Source: Marinobacter sp. LQ44 (lineage in GTDB: Bacteria > Pseudomonadota > Gammaproteobacteria > Pseudomonadales > Oleiphilaceae). Taken from it: a stretch of 64,000 bases of DNA. The notes beneath the pieces are model-generated. The model made no database searches. It had not been told where the DNA came from and saw only the letters and a program-made list of their open reading frames with translations. Of this stretch, positions 1 through 9,002 are shown piece by piece. Position 1 is the first letter of the stretch. The number at the start of each line of letters is the position of its first letter. The stretch is from the NCBI RefSeq assembly GCF_001447155.2, contig NZ_CP014754.1, positions 3,038,001 through 3,102,000 on the forward strand, given 5' to 3'. A program made the position numbers and the translations under genes.

Positions 1-117
1 AACACTCCAATGTACCTGATAGTCACCGAAGTCCTCCTGGCCTGCCTGCACCTGAAAAGACATCAGCAGGCCAAGGGTGAGGGTCAGTAGGTGAGTGATG
101 GAACGAGTCTTCATCAT
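1..117 (-). CDS. DUF4426-type exported protein, N-terminal part only
   Basis: Reading on the minus strand from an ATG at 117, the first 39 codons give a positively charged start (MMKTRS), a hydrophobic stretch and an Ala-Gly cleavage-like site (VQAGQ), which is a clear signal peptide. The rest lies outside the window. The start overlaps the stop codon of the methyltransferase gene upstream (ATGA), so the two are translationally coupled. A small DUF4426 protein is known to follow metW in Pseudomonas-like genomes, and the visible start fits that. The family call rests mainly on position. Confidence 0.6.
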   Translation of the reverse strand, partial: MMKTRSITHLLTLTLGLLMSFQVQAGQEDFGDYQVHWSV

Positions 118-716
118 GGGGTCTCCCGCGTGATTCGATAGATGGCAATCTCCCCCAACAGGTTCGGCCAGAGCCTGGCCAGCCAGCTGTTCTGGTGCTG
201 GCCGTCTACCACCCTGCGGCTCTTGATGCGAATGCCTTTCTGACGGCACAAGGCTTCAAAATCCTTGAACGTGCACAGCCGTATGTTGGGGGTGTTATAC
301 CATTTATACGGTAGTGCGTCGGATTCGGGCATACGGCCACTCAAAGCCAGTCCCCAGCGCAGGCGCCAATGGGCGAAGTTGGGGAAGGTGACGATGCCCT
401 CGCGGCCGACCCGCAGCATCTCTTCGATCACTTTGTCTGGTCGCCGCACGGCTTGCAGTGCCTGGGTCATCAGAACCACGTCGAACATGCCGTCGTCAAA
501 ATTGTCCAGGCCCTGGGTGTCCAGGTTCTGCTCGATTACGCTCACCCCTTTCGCCATACAGGTGGTGATGTGGTCCGGGTTGATCTCCAGGCCGAAACCC
601 GTGGCGCCTCGTTCGCGCTGAAGAAAGTCCAGCAGGGTGCCATTACCACAACCAAGGTCCAGCACATGGTGGCCCGGCTGAACCCATTGCTGGATGATTT
701 CCAGATCCGGTCTCAT
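114..716 (-). CDS. metW: Methionine biosynthesis protein MetW (SAM-dependent methyltransferase fold)
   Basis: This 200-residue protein has a class I SAM-binding motif near the N terminus ([15 protein letters not shown], about residues 18-32) and the MetW-type [22 protein letters not shown] segment about residues 84-105. MetW is found almost only next to metX and is thought to support homoserine acylation; its precise reaction is uncertain. The start overlaps the metX stop by 4 bp and the stop overlaps the next start, so the three genes form one transcript. Length matches the family. Confidence 0.93.
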   Translation of the reverse strand: MRPDLEIIQQWVQPGHHVLDLGCGNGTLLDFLQRERGATGFGLEINPDHITTCMAKGVSVIEQNLDTQGLDNFDDGMFDVVLMTQALQAVRRPDKVIEEMLRVGREGIVTFPNFAHWRLRWGLALSGRMPESDALPYKWYNTPNIRLCTFKDFEALCRQKGIRIKSRRVVDGQHQNSWLARLWPNLLGEIAIYRITRETP

Positions 717-1861
717 GCGCCGACCTCCCGTGCAACCCTGTCCATATACGCGGTGAAAACGTCGGTGTATCTGGGGGTTGGAATCAGGAACGCATCATGA
801 CCCCAGGGGGCATCGATTTCGGCATAGCTGACCTTCTTACGGGCAGAGATCATGGCGTTCACCATCTCTTCGGAGCGTTCCGGCGAAAAGCGCCAGTCGG
901 TGCTGAATGACAACACCAGGTACTCGCAGCTTGCCGGTGCCAGAGCCTTGGCCAGATCCCCGCCGGCGGCATAGGCCGGGTCGAAGTAGTCCAGGGCCCG
1001 GGTCATCAACAGGTAGGTGTTGGCATCAAAGCTTTCGGAGAAACGTTCGCCCTGATAGCGCAGATAGCTTTCTACCTGAAACTCGGCGTCGAACCCGAAC
1101 TTGTAGGCCTCTTCCCGGAGCTCCCGGCCGAATTTCTCACCCATGGAGGCGTCAGACAGATACGTGATGTGACCGACCATACGGGCCAGCATCAGGCCCC
1201 GACGAGGCACCGCGCCGAAATCATAGTATCGGCCGTCATAGAACTCCCGGTCGGAGGTAATGGCCTGGCGGGCCACTTCATTGAAGGCGATATTCTGGGC
1301 ACTGAGCCGGGGCGTGGAGGCAATCACCACCGAGTGACGCAACCGTTCCGGGTAATCCAGGCTCCACTGCAACGCCTGCATACCGCCCAGCGAGCCGCCA
1401 ACCACCGCGGCCCACTGTTCAATGCCCAGGTGGTCAGCCAGACAGGCCTGGCTTTTCACCCAGTCGGCAACGGTAATCACCGGGAAGTCCGGGCCAAAGG
1501 GTTTGCCGGTTGCCGGGTTGGTGGAATTGGGGCCGGTGCTGCCGTGGCAGCCGCCCAGGTTGTTCAGGCTGACCACAAAAAAACGATTGGTATCGATGGG
1601 CTTGCCAGGGCCGATGCAGCTGTCCCACCAGCCTGGCTTTTTGTCTTCCATGCTGTGATAGCCTGCGGCATGGTGATGGCCACTGAGGGCATGGCAAATC
1701 AATACCGCGTTGCTGGCGCTCGGATTCAGGGTGCCGTAGGTCTCCACCACCAGATCGTAACTGTCCAGAAACTGGCCGCACGCCAGTTCGATCGGCGTGT
1801 CAAAGCGAATGGTTTGGGGGCTTACAAGGCCCACGGAGTCCGAGGGCAGGGAATCAGGCAT
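713..1861 (-). CDS. metX: Homoserine O-acyltransferase MetX
   Basis: This 382-residue alpha/beta-hydrolase-fold enzyme transfers an acyl group to homoserine, the first step specific to methionine synthesis. The nucleophile elbow GGSLGGMQ, the late aspartate ([10 protein letters not shown]) and the final histidine (APWGHDAF) give a complete Ser-Asp-His triad. In many gammaproteobacteria MetX homologues use succinyl-CoA rather than acetyl-CoA, so the acyl donor cannot be fixed here. It is the first gene of the metX-metW-DUF4426 operon. A 171-bp gap separates it from the dynamin-like gene, which lies upstream of it on the same strand. Confidence 0.95.
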   Translation of the reverse strand: MPDSLPSDSVGLVSPQTIRFDTPIELACGQFLDSYDLVVETYGTLNPSASNAVLICHALSGHHHAAGYHSMEDKKPGWWDSCIGPGKPIDTNRFFVVSLNNLGGCHGSTGPNSTNPATGKPFGPDFPVITVADWVKSQACLADHLGIEQWAAVVGGSLGGMQALQWSLDYPERLRHSVVIASTPRLSAQNIAFNEVARQAITSDREFYDGRYYDFGAVPRRGLMLARMVGHITYLSDASMGEKFGRELREEAYKFGFDAEFQVESYLRYQGERFSESFDANTYLLMTRALDYFDPAYAAGGDLAKALAPASCEYLVLSFSTDWRFSPERSEEMVNAMISARKKVSYAEIDAPWGHDAFLIPTPRYTDVFTAYMDRVAREVGA

Positions 1862-1997
1862 GGCGGTGATGAGTTCCTGGTCCGGTCCACAAGTGTCTGG
1901 CCATTGGCCTTGGAGTGTTCAGAAAAACGCGACAGCAACGCAGTTTAAAGGCGGGTGGGGGTTGCTGCAACCGGCGCGTGGCTGTGGTGCCGGTTTC

Positions 1998-2026
1998 GGG
2001 GCCCGCGTGATGTTCGAGCGGGCCCC
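1998..2026 (-). terminator. Hairpin after the dynamin-like gene, possible terminator
   Basis: A 9-bp GC-only stem (GGGGCCCGC with GCGGGCCCC) around an 11-nt loop begins 7 bp after the stop codon of the dynamin-like gene. No T-run follows, so intrinsic termination would be weak. It could instead be a transcript-end stabiliser. Confidence 0.4.
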
Positions 2027-2032
2027 GGCCAG

Positions 2033-3997
2033 TCAGATGGCGCCTGAAATGTTGACCACTTTTTGCTGAATCATGGTGGGTGCCGGTTTGCGAATTTGCC
2101 GCATCATGGCATCGGCCAGTTCCAGCTGTTTACGCAGGTCGGCAATGGCATTATCCAGGCGCTGGCGCTCGGCGCGGCTGTCCCGGTCGCTTCGGACCAT
2201 ATCGCGCAGGCGGCGGATCTGGTGCTCTAGCAGCTGTTTCTGCTCCATGGAATACTGCATGATTGGCAGCAACGCTTCCTGGGGCCAGCGTTCGACATCC
2301 TTACGCACCCGGCCGTGAAGGGTGCGAGCTTCACCCACCATGACATTGAAGAAGCGGCGCACCAGCAGGGACTGTTCGGTCAGCAGGTTTTTCGGGCTGA
2401 TGCGGAAACGCTTGGCCTTCTTGCGCAGTTCCCGAATGGCGATGACATGGCGGCCCGCCCGCAGCGGGATGGGCTCCAGGTGCCTGGCACGGGTGTCTTC
2501 GTTATAACGGCGGTAGATGGCTCCGACCATTTTCTCCGCCAGCCTGCCTTCGGCCAGCAGGTTGGTCAGGTCGCTTTCCAACAGTTCAAAGAAATGGTCC
2601 ATGGCCCGGTTCATGCCGGCCGTCGTCCAGCTCTTGGACATGGTGTGACGAACTTTGGCAGCATGATTTTCAAAACGATCCTCGGCCACCAGGTTCTTCA
2701 GCATCTCCCCCTGGGAGTCCATGAGCCGGCGGGAGGAACGCAGGGTAATCAGCTTTTTGTAGTAGAAGTCATAGTCTTTCTGGGCGCGCTCTGCCAGCCG
2801 GCTGAGGGCGGCCTTGTCCATGGTGGCGCCGGCACAGGCCTGGCGTTCTTCTTCCAGTGATTCAAGCCGGTATTGCATGGCCGCCTGACTGTTTTGAAGC
2901 ATGCCCAGAAGATCGTTGATCAGGTTCTGGGTAATCAACTGCTCCTTGTGCATCAGGATGCGCTGAATGATCAGTTGCTCGAGCTGGCCGATGTTGGAAC
3001 GCCCGAACAGCTCGTTGTCTTTGCGTACCCGGGCCAGCAGTCCCTGTTTTGCCGACAGCGGAATCACGTCTTGCTGGCGTATGCTCAGATGTTCCGCAGT
3101 ATAGGTGCGTACCCGCTCAATCGCATCGGTGGTGTGTTGCTCGCCCTGCAGGTCGTCCCACAGCACATCAATCTTGTTCAGCACGGCAAACCGGCCGGCC
3201 CGGTGGTCGGCGTGTTCGGTATCGATATGATCTTTCCAGATCGTCATATCGCTGGCGGTTACGCCGGTGTCTGCACTCAACACAAAAATGACCGCGTGAG
3301 CGCGGGGCAGCATACTGATGGTCAGCTCTGGCTCTGAGCCCAGCGCGTTCAGCCCCGGCGTGTCGAGGATGCGCAGACCACGCTCGAACAGCGGGTGGCG
3401 AATGCTGATCTGTGCGTTGCGCCAGGCGGGCACCAGTACGTTGCCAGGGTTGTTGCGATCGTGTTCGAGCATGGCTTCGTCAAAGCCCAGCTGGCGCGCC
3501 TCCTCCGGGCTCACGCTTTTGATGCGGGCAACTTCGGCCAGCACTTCGCGCATGACTTCAGGGTTGCGCTCGTCCAGCTCGTGTTTTACCCAGCGCTCAG
3601 GCTGCTTGCGCAGTTGCTGCAGGGAAAGTTCGCCGGTTCGGGTCTCGATGGGCAGAAGCAGCAGGTAGTTCTGGTTGGCGCTGCGATCAAAGAACAGCTC
3701 CGTGGGGCACATGGTGGTGCGGCCTGCCTGGGACGGCAGCATGCGCTGACCGTACTCCGAGAAAAACAGGGCATTGATCAGCTCGGTTTTGCCGCGGGAG
3801 TACTCGCCCACAAAGGCGATGGTCAGCTCATCTTCAATGAGCAGTTCAAGGCCATGGCGAATTCGGGTGCTGACGTCTTCCGAGAACAGATTGTTATCTT
3901 GCAGCCAGAGCCGGTACCGGCCAATCTGCCGTATTAGCTCTTTCTTCCAGTTGTGGTATGCCTCAACCTGCTGCGACAGAGTTCCCTGCGGGTTCAT
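2033..3997 (-). CDS. Dynamin-like GTPase
   Basis: A 654-residue protein with a dynamin/GBP-type GTPase domain: P-loop GEYSRGKT (64-71), G3 DTPG (212-215) and G4 NKID (274-277). The remainder is long and helical, rich in charged residues, with coiled-coil-like stretches at about 365-400 and 600-635, as in bacterial dynamin-like proteins that remodel membranes. It is a single gene, not the tandem pair common in bacterial dynamins. It has no apparent partner here: metX lies downstream and the yggT terminator upstream. The ATG has a purine-rich GAAGGA box about 7 bp before it. The cellular role is unknown. Confidence 0.85.
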   Translation of the reverse strand: MNPQGTLSQQVEAYHNWKKELIRQIGRYRLWLQDNNLFSEDVSTRIRHGLELLIEDELTIAFVGEYSRGKTELINALFFSEYGQRMLPSQAGRTTMCPTELFFDRSANQNYLLLLPIETRTGELSLQQLRKQPERWVKHELDERNPEVMREVLAEVARIKSVSPEEARQLGFDEAMLEHDRNNPGNVLVPAWRNAQISIRHPLFERGLRILDTPGLNALGSEPELTISMLPRAHAVIFVLSADTGVTASDMTIWKDHIDTEHADHRAGRFAVLNKIDVLWDDLQGEQHTTDAIERVRTYTAEHLSIRQQDVIPLSAKQGLLARVRKDNELFGRSNIGQLEQLIIQRILMHKEQLITQNLINDLLGMLQNSQAAMQYRLESLEEERQACAGATMDKAALSRLAERAQKDYDFYYKKLITLRSSRRLMDSQGEMLKNLVAEDRFENHAAKVRHTMSKSWTTAGMNRAMDHFFELLESDLTNLLAEGRLAEKMVGAIYRRYNEDTRARHLEPIPLRAGRHVIAIRELRKKAKRFRISPKNLLTEQSLLVRRFFNVMVGEARTLHGRVRKDVERWPQEALLPIMQYSMEQKQLLEHQIRRLRDMVRSDRDSRAERQRLDNAIADLRKQLELADAMMRQIRKPAPTMIQQKVVNISGAI

Positions 3998-4114
3998 TGG
4001 ATGTTCCTTCTGCGCGACTTCCGAGATTAAATGACGTTAATAGTAGCCTTTTTAATTAGTTGGATGGGGTGCACCAGTCGGCATTTTCTGCGGTAGGCCG
4101 GGCTCTGATGCAAA

Positions 4115-4152
4115 AAAGGCTTCAGAATCATATTGTTGACGCTGAAGCCTTT
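4115..4152 (-). terminator. Rho-independent terminator of the yggS-proC-yggT operon
   Basis: An 11-bp perfect stem (AAAGGCTTCAG with CTGAAGCCTTT) encloses a 16-nt loop, and the minus strand continues into a T-run. It lies 52 bp after the yggT stop and ends the minus-strand operon. Confidence 0.85.
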
Positions 4153-4203
4153 GGTGTTTCGAATTAGAGAAAACTGTAACTGAATGTATATCTGTGAGGC
4201 AGG

Positions 4204-4788
4204 TTACATTCCAAGGCCGATGGAACCGAGGCCCGCGGCGATCTTCATATGGTCAATGACCACAGAGATGACGTTCAGAATCAGGAATACAATGATTGGT
4301 GATAGATCCAGCCCGCCCATGGACGGCATGACGCTGCGCACCGGTCTCATCACCGGTTCGGTAATCTGCGCGACCAGCTGGATAGCCGGGTGGCTGCTTT
4401 GCGGGGCAATCCAACTGACCACCACCACGGCAATCACTGACCAGAAGTAGATTTTGACAATCAGGCTGAGCACATTCAAAACGGCCCAGACGAGCAGGGT
4501 AATCGGATTGATGCCGGGAATTCCGCCGTTCAGGGCCACCAGGATCAGGAAGAAGGTCATGGCCTGGATAATGACAGCAAGTACCAGCGCTGCCCCATCA
4601 ATGCCGCCCCAGCCGGGAATGAAACGGCGCAGCGGGCGTAACGGCGGATTGGTGGCCTTCACCACAAACTGGGAAATCGGGTTATAGAAGTCGGCCCGGG
4701 CCAGCTGTAGCAGGAAGCGCAGCAGTACGATGGTCATGTAGAAGGTGGACGCGATCAGCAGGATCGTAATCACAATATCTGCCAGCAT
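4204..4788 (-). CDS. yggT: YggT family membrane protein
   Basis: A 194-residue integral membrane protein made of two similar YGGT units of about 90 residues. Each has hydrophobic helices around a conserved core (NPISQFVVKATNPPLRPLRRFIP near 36-58 and the related QITEPVMRPVRSVMPSMGG near 140-158). The family is linked to osmotic or envelope functions but the mechanism is unknown. It follows proC by 22 bp, and the yggS-proC-yggT order is typical of gammaproteobacteria. Confidence 0.92.
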   Translation of the reverse strand: MLADIVITILLIASTFYMTIVLLRFLLQLARADFYNPISQFVVKATNPPLRPLRRFIPGWGGIDGAALVLAVIIQAMTFFLILVALNGGIPGINPITLLVWAVLNVLSLIVKIYFWSVIAVVVVSWIAPQSSHPAIQLVAQITEPVMRPVRSVMPSMGGLDLSPIIVFLILNVISVVIDHMKIAAGLGSIGLGM

Positions 4789-4810
4789 GTAGCTGTGTCT
4801 CCGTTAACGG

Positions 4811-5644
4811 TTACTGTTTATCTGCCAGTTCTTTGGACATTTCCCGGGAGCGATCAAACGCCGCGCCATAGGCCTTTTTCACAAGTTGCCGCAGGCCGCC
4901 GTCCTCAAAGGTATTCACTGCACGCTCGGTGGTGCCGCCGGGGGACATGACGTTGCGTTTGAGCTGCGCCGGGTCATCGTCGCTTCGGGCCGCCATTTCG
5001 GCCGCGCCCGCCATGGTCTGAATGGCGAGTGCCCGGGCGGTTTCAGGTGCAATACCGGCTTCGGTGGCGGCGCCTTCCAGGGCTTCAAGCATCAAGAAGA
5101 AATACGCCGGGCCGCTTCCGGACAGCGCGGTAACGCCGTGCAGCTGGTCTTCGTCGTCCACCCACAGCGCTGAGCCGATGCTTTCGAACATCGACTGTAC
5201 CGATGCCTTCTGTGCGTCTTTGACCTGTGCGTTGGCAAACAGCCCGGCGGCACCCTTGCCAACCAGTGACGGTGTGTTGGGCATCACGCGAACCAGCGGC
5301 ATGCCGCCGCCAAGCCAGGTGTCCAGAGTCTCAGCGGTCAGGCCTGCGGCGATGGAAACCATCAGCGGGCGGGTGTTCTGTACCACCGGGGCGATGTCGT
5401 GGCAGACATCCGCCATCACCTGGGGTTTGACGGCCAATACCACAATATCCGCCTGTTGGGCGCAGTACCGGTTGTCTGTGGTCACGCTGACACCAAACCG
5501 CTTCCGGATGGCTTGCAGGTGGCCATCGTCAGGGGCGCTTACCCAGATATTACCGGCCTGGTAGCCGTTCTCCAGCATGCCGCCGATGATGGCGCTGGCC
5601 ATGTTGCCGGCACCGATGAAAGAAATCGTGGGTGATGTGCTCAA
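4811..5644 (-). CDS. proC: Pyrroline-5-carboxylate reductase
   Basis: ProC reduces pyrroline-5-carboxylate to proline with NAD(P)H in the cytoplasm. The 277-residue protein begins with the Rossmann motif FIGAGNMASAIIGG (about 9-22) and carries the C-terminal P5CR signature around LSGSGPAYFFLMLEAL (about 173-188) and MSPGGTTERAV. Length is normal. It is the middle gene of the yggS-proC-yggT operon; 63 bp separate it from yggS. Confidence 0.97.
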   Translation of the reverse strand: MSTSPTISFIGAGNMASAIIGGMLENGYQAGNIWVSAPDDGHLQAIRKRFGVSVTTDNRYCAQQADIVVLAVKPQVMADVCHDIAPVVQNTRPLMVSIAAGLTAETLDTWLGGGMPLVRVMPNTPSLVGKGAAGLFANAQVKDAQKASVQSMFESIGSALWVDDEDQLHGVTALSGSGPAYFFLMLEALEGAATEAGIAPETARALAIQTMAGAAEMAARSDDDPAQLKRNVMSPGGTTERAVNTFEDGGLRQLVKKAYGAAFDRSREMSKELADKQ

Positions 5645-5707
5645 GGGTCACTCCAGGGCGTTGGTCAGTTAATTCATTGAATGCGATGATAACAGGAACC
5701 AGCAGTT

Positions 5708-6421
5708 TCAGCTCTGGCTGTGTTTGGGTGGCCGCGCACCGAAAAGAGCCGTGCCCACGCGAACCCAAGTTGCTCCCTCTGCGATGGCGATCTCGAGATC
5801 ATCCGACATGCCCATCGACAGTGTGTCCATCGGACCGGCCTCAGGAAACCCCTGTTTAAGCTCCCGCAGGGTATTGGCCAGCTTGCGAAAGCTCATTCGC
5901 AGATCTGCCTCAGACTGGTCTGGATCGGGAATCGCCATTAGCCCACGCAATTTCACATTGGGCAAATCGCCGATCTCATCCACCAGTTCGGGCAGCTCGG
6001 CCAGTGTGCAGCCGGATTTGCTGTCCTCGTCATTGATGTTGACCTGAAGACAAAGATTTAATGGCGGTAAACCGGTAGGCCTTTGCTCGCTCAGCCGGCG
6101 GGCAATCTTTAGCCGATCAACGCTGTGTACCCAGGCGAACGTCTCGGCAATTTGCCGGGTTTTGTTGGACTGGATGGGGCCAATAAAGTGCCACTCAATC
6201 TGATCGACGTCCTTCAGGGCTTCAATCTTGTCGAGCGCCTCCTGAAGGTAGTTTTCACCAAAGGCGACCTGACCGGCATTGGCTGCGACCCTGAGTTCGT
6301 CCGGCCCGCGTGTCTTGCTGACTGCCAACAGGCGCACACTACCGGGGGCTCTGCCTGCCTTCAATGTTGCTTTTTGTATGCGTCGGGTTACGCTCCCGAT
6401 GTTGTCTGCTATGCTGCTCAT
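5708..6421 (-). CDS. yggS: PLP homeostasis protein YggS/PROSC
   Basis: YggS is a pyridoxal-phosphate binding protein that buffers PLP and has no known enzymatic reaction. The PLP lysine lies in LLAVSKTR (about residue 36), and the family block GENYLQEALDKIEAL follows, with the C-terminal SMGMSDDLEIAIAEGATWVRVGTALFG phosphate-binding segment. I chose the ATG at 6421 (MSSIADN), giving 237 residues as usual for the family; the open frame continues upstream to 6607 but that part overlaps pilT. It is divergent from pilT, with 52 bp between the starts. Confidence 0.95.
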   Translation of the reverse strand: MSSIADNIGSVTRRIQKATLKAGRAPGSVRLLAVSKTRGPDELRVAANAGQVAFGENYLQEALDKIEALKDVDQIEWHFIGPIQSNKTRQIAETFAWVHSVDRLKIARRLSEQRPTGLPPLNLCLQVNINDEDSKSGCTLAELPELVDEIGDLPNVKLRGLMAIPDPDQSEADLRMSFRKLANTLRELKQGFPEAGPMDTLSMGMSDDLEIAIAEGATWVRVGTALFGARPPKHSQS

Positions 6422-6473
6422 AGTGTGAGTTTGCCGCTTCTGGACTAAAAGAAAAAGCCCTCCGAGGAATCCT

Positions 6474-7508
6474 ATGGATATTACTGAACTGCTTGCCTTT
6501 TCGGCGAAACAGGGCGCATCGGATTTGCACCTGTCAGCCGGTCTGCCCCCCATGATCCGTGTCGACGGCGACGTGCGCCGCATCAACCTGCCCCCGATGG
6601 AGCACAAAGAAGTGCACGGGTTGATCTACGACATCATGAACGACAAGCAGCGTAAGGATTACGAAGAGTTCCTGGAAACCGACTTCTCGTTCGAGGTGCC
6701 GGGTGTGGCCCGTTTCCGGGTAAACGCCTTCAACCAGAACCGTGGCGCCGGCGCTGTATTCCGGACCATCCCTTCGAAGGTTCTGACCATGGAAGATCTG
6801 GGCATGGGCCAGGTGTTCAAGGATATTTCGTCCGTACCCCGTGGCCTGGTGCTGGTTACCGGGCCCACCGGCTCCGGTAAGTCCACCACTCTGGCGGCGA
6901 TGATGGACTATATCAACGACACCCGCTATGAACATATCCTGACCATCGAAGACCCGATCGAATTCGTGCACGATTCGAAAAAGTGCCTGGTCAACCAGCG
7001 GGAAGTGCACCGGGACACCCTGGGCTTCAACGAGGCTTTGCGCTCCGCCCTGCGGGAAGACCCGGACATCATCCTGGTAGGTGAGCTACGGGACCTGGAA
7101 ACCATCCGCCTGGCCCTGACCGCCGCCGAAACCGGCCACCTGGTGTTCGGCACCCTGCACACCACCTCCGCCGCCAAGACCATCGACCGTGTGGTGGACG
7201 TGTTCCCAGCTGAGGAGAAGTCCATGGTTCGGTCGATGCTGTCCGAATCCTTGCAGGCGGTTATCTCCCAGACCCTGATGAAGAAAATGGGCGGCGGCCG
7301 GATTGCCGCCCACGAAATCATGATTGGCACCTCGGCCATCCGTAACCTGATCCGGGAAGACAAGATCGCCCAGATGTACTCGTCGATCCAGACCGGCGGT
7401 TCCCTGGGCATGCAGACGCTGGATCAATGCCTGGAGCGCCTGCTGCAGAAGGGTCTTATTTCCCGTGAAGCGGCACGGGCCAAGGCCAAGATGCCTGATA
7501 ACTTTTAA
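6474..7508 (+). CDS. pilT: Type IV pilus retraction ATPase PilT
   Basis: PilT powers pilus retraction in twitching motility. The 344-residue protein shows the Walker A box GPTGSGKST (130-138), the Asp box, the Walker B region (REDPDIILVGELRD, about 198-211), the His box (TGHLVFGTLHT) and the C-terminal AIRNLIRE motif required for retraction in other PilT proteins. The ATG follows an AGGA-type ribosome site. The paralogue pilU follows after 215 bp that contain a large palindromic repeat. Confidence 0.97.
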   Translation: MDITELLAFSAKQGASDLHLSAGLPPMIRVDGDVRRINLPPMEHKEVHGLIYDIMNDKQRKDYEEFLETDFSFEVPGVARFRVNAFNQNRGAGAVFRTIPSKVLTMEDLGMGQVFKDISSVPRGLVLVTGPTGSGKSTTLAAMMDYINDTRYEHILTIEDPIEFVHDSKKCLVNQREVHRDTLGFNEALRSALREDPDIILVGELRDLETIRLALTAAETGHLVFGTLHTTSAAKTIDRVVDVFPAEEKSMVRSMLSESLQAVISQTLMKKMGGGRIAAHEIMIGTSAIRNLIREDKIAQMYSSIQTGGSLGMQTLDQCLERLLQKGLISREAARAKAKMPDNF

Positions 7509-7584
7509 TTGGATTGCTCCTGGCCGTGTCGTTGGTGCCGGGAGCGGAAGGGGAGTTCATCAGACCCCCCGAATACAGTTTGAC

Positions 7585-7692
7585 GGGTGGGGCGGGTGCA
7601 GCTTCCCGGGACTGTCTGCAGCATGGATGCTGCAGTCAAGCTTACATGGACGTATTTACAGCGTGTCCCGGGAAGCTGCACCCGCTCCACCC
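7585..7692. repeat. Compound palindromic repeat, copy 1 (pilT-pilU gap)
   Basis: Two 28-bp arms (7585-7612 and 7665-7692) are inverted with one mismatch. Inside them is a second perfect palindrome (7616-7635, CTGCAGCAT-GG-ATGCTGCAG). Read on the minus strand, the asymmetrical part between the arms begins CACGCT and contains CGTCCATGT, matching the plan of the copy at 19675. It fills nearly all of the pilT-pilU gap, so any joint transcript would carry a large hairpin. It resembles dispersed intergenic repeats of marine gammaproteobacteria; a function is not known. Confidence 0.85.
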
Positions 7693-7723
7693 AGGCACCA
7701 AACAATGAAGACTGGGTAAAAAA

Positions 7724-8845
7724 ATGGAATTCGAAAAACTGTTGCGGCTGATGGTGGAGAAAGGCGGTTCGGACCTGTTTATTACAGCGGGTGTACCGCC
7801 GAGCATGAAGGTGAACGGGAAAGTGCTCCCGGTCACCAAGAACGCGCTGACGCCGGAGCAGACGAGGGAGTTTGTCTACGGCGCCATGAACGACAAGCAG
7901 CGCGCCGAATTCGAAGAAACCCACGAATGTAACTTCGCCATCAGCGCCCGTGGTATTGGCCGCTTCCGGGTGTCCGCGTTTTTCCAGCGAAACCTGTGCG
8001 GCATGGTATTGCGACGGATTGAAGTGAAAATCCCTCAGATTGACGACCTGGCGCTGCCCGAGATTGTCAAAGACCTGGCCATGACCAAGCGTGGCCTGAT
8101 CATGTTCGTGGGCGCCACCGGTACCGGTAAGTCCACCTCCCTGGCCGCAATGCTTGGGCACCGGAATCGCAACAGCCGTGGCCATATTATTTCCATCGAA
8201 GACCCGATCGAATTCGTACACCAGCACCAGGGCTGCATCGTCACCCAGCGGGAAGTGGGCATCGATACCGAAAGCTTTGAAGTTGCCCTGAAGAACACCC
8301 TGCGTCAGGCGCCGGACGTTATCCTGATTGGTGAGGTGCGCACCCGCCAGACCATGGAGTATTCGGTACAGTTCGCAGAAACCGGCCACCTCTGTCTGGC
8401 TACCCTGCACGCCAACAACGCCAACCAGGCCCTGGACCGGATCATCCAGTTCTTCCCGCCGGAACAGCACAACCAGATCTGGATGGACTTGTCCCTCAAC
8501 CTAAGGGCGATCGTCGCGCAGCAGCTGGTGCCCACGCCGGATGGCAAAGGCCGCAAGGCAGTGATCGAAGTACTGATCAACACGCCCCTGGTGGCGGACC
8601 TAATTCGTAAAGCAGAGGTGCACAAGCTCAAAGAGTTGATGGCCAAGTCCAACGAATCCGGCATGCAGACGTTTGACCAGGCGTTGTACCGGCTGTACGC
8701 CGAAGGCTCCATTACCTATGAAGATGCCTTGGCTCACGCGGATTCCGCGAACGACCTGCGCCTGATGATCAAGCTCGGTGCCGATGCTCAAGGTGCAGAC
8801 AAGCTGTCATCCTCGGTTGACAAGCTGACCATCCAGGGCGACTGA
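7724..8845 (+). CDS. pilU: Type IV pilus ATPase PilU (PilT paralogue)
   Basis: PilU is the accessory retraction ATPase that works with PilT. The 373-residue protein has Walker A GATGTGKST (130-138), the Walker B region DVILIGEVRTRQTMEY and the His box (TGHLCLATLHANNANQALDRI). The C terminus is longer than in PilT, as usual for PilU. It is separated from pilT by the palindromic repeat but reads in the same direction. Confidence 0.95.
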   Translation: MEFEKLLRLMVEKGGSDLFITAGVPPSMKVNGKVLPVTKNALTPEQTREFVYGAMNDKQRAEFEETHECNFAISARGIGRFRVSAFFQRNLCGMVLRRIEVKIPQIDDLALPEIVKDLAMTKRGLIMFVGATGTGKSTSLAAMLGHRNRNSRGHIISIEDPIEFVHQHQGCIVTQREVGIDTESFEVALKNTLRQAPDVILIGEVRTRQTMEYSVQFAETGHLCLATLHANNANQALDRIIQFFPPEQHNQIWMDLSLNLRAIVAQQLVPTPDGKGRKAVIEVLINTPLVADLIRKAEVHKLKELMAKSNESGMQTFDQALYRLYAEGSITYEDALAHADSANDLRLMIKLGADAQGADKLSSSVDKLTIQGD

Positions 8846-9002
8846 TCAGAATCCGCGTTTTGCCCTCCTTGCAGGCGGCCCATTCAGGGTCGCCTTAATA
8901 CCAAAGTCGTACTTTGTTAGTGCCTGCAACCAGTAGTTTTGGCATTTGAGGCCATTGTGGTGGCCTGCGTATACTCCGCGCGCGACTAACAAAGGAGACA
9001 GC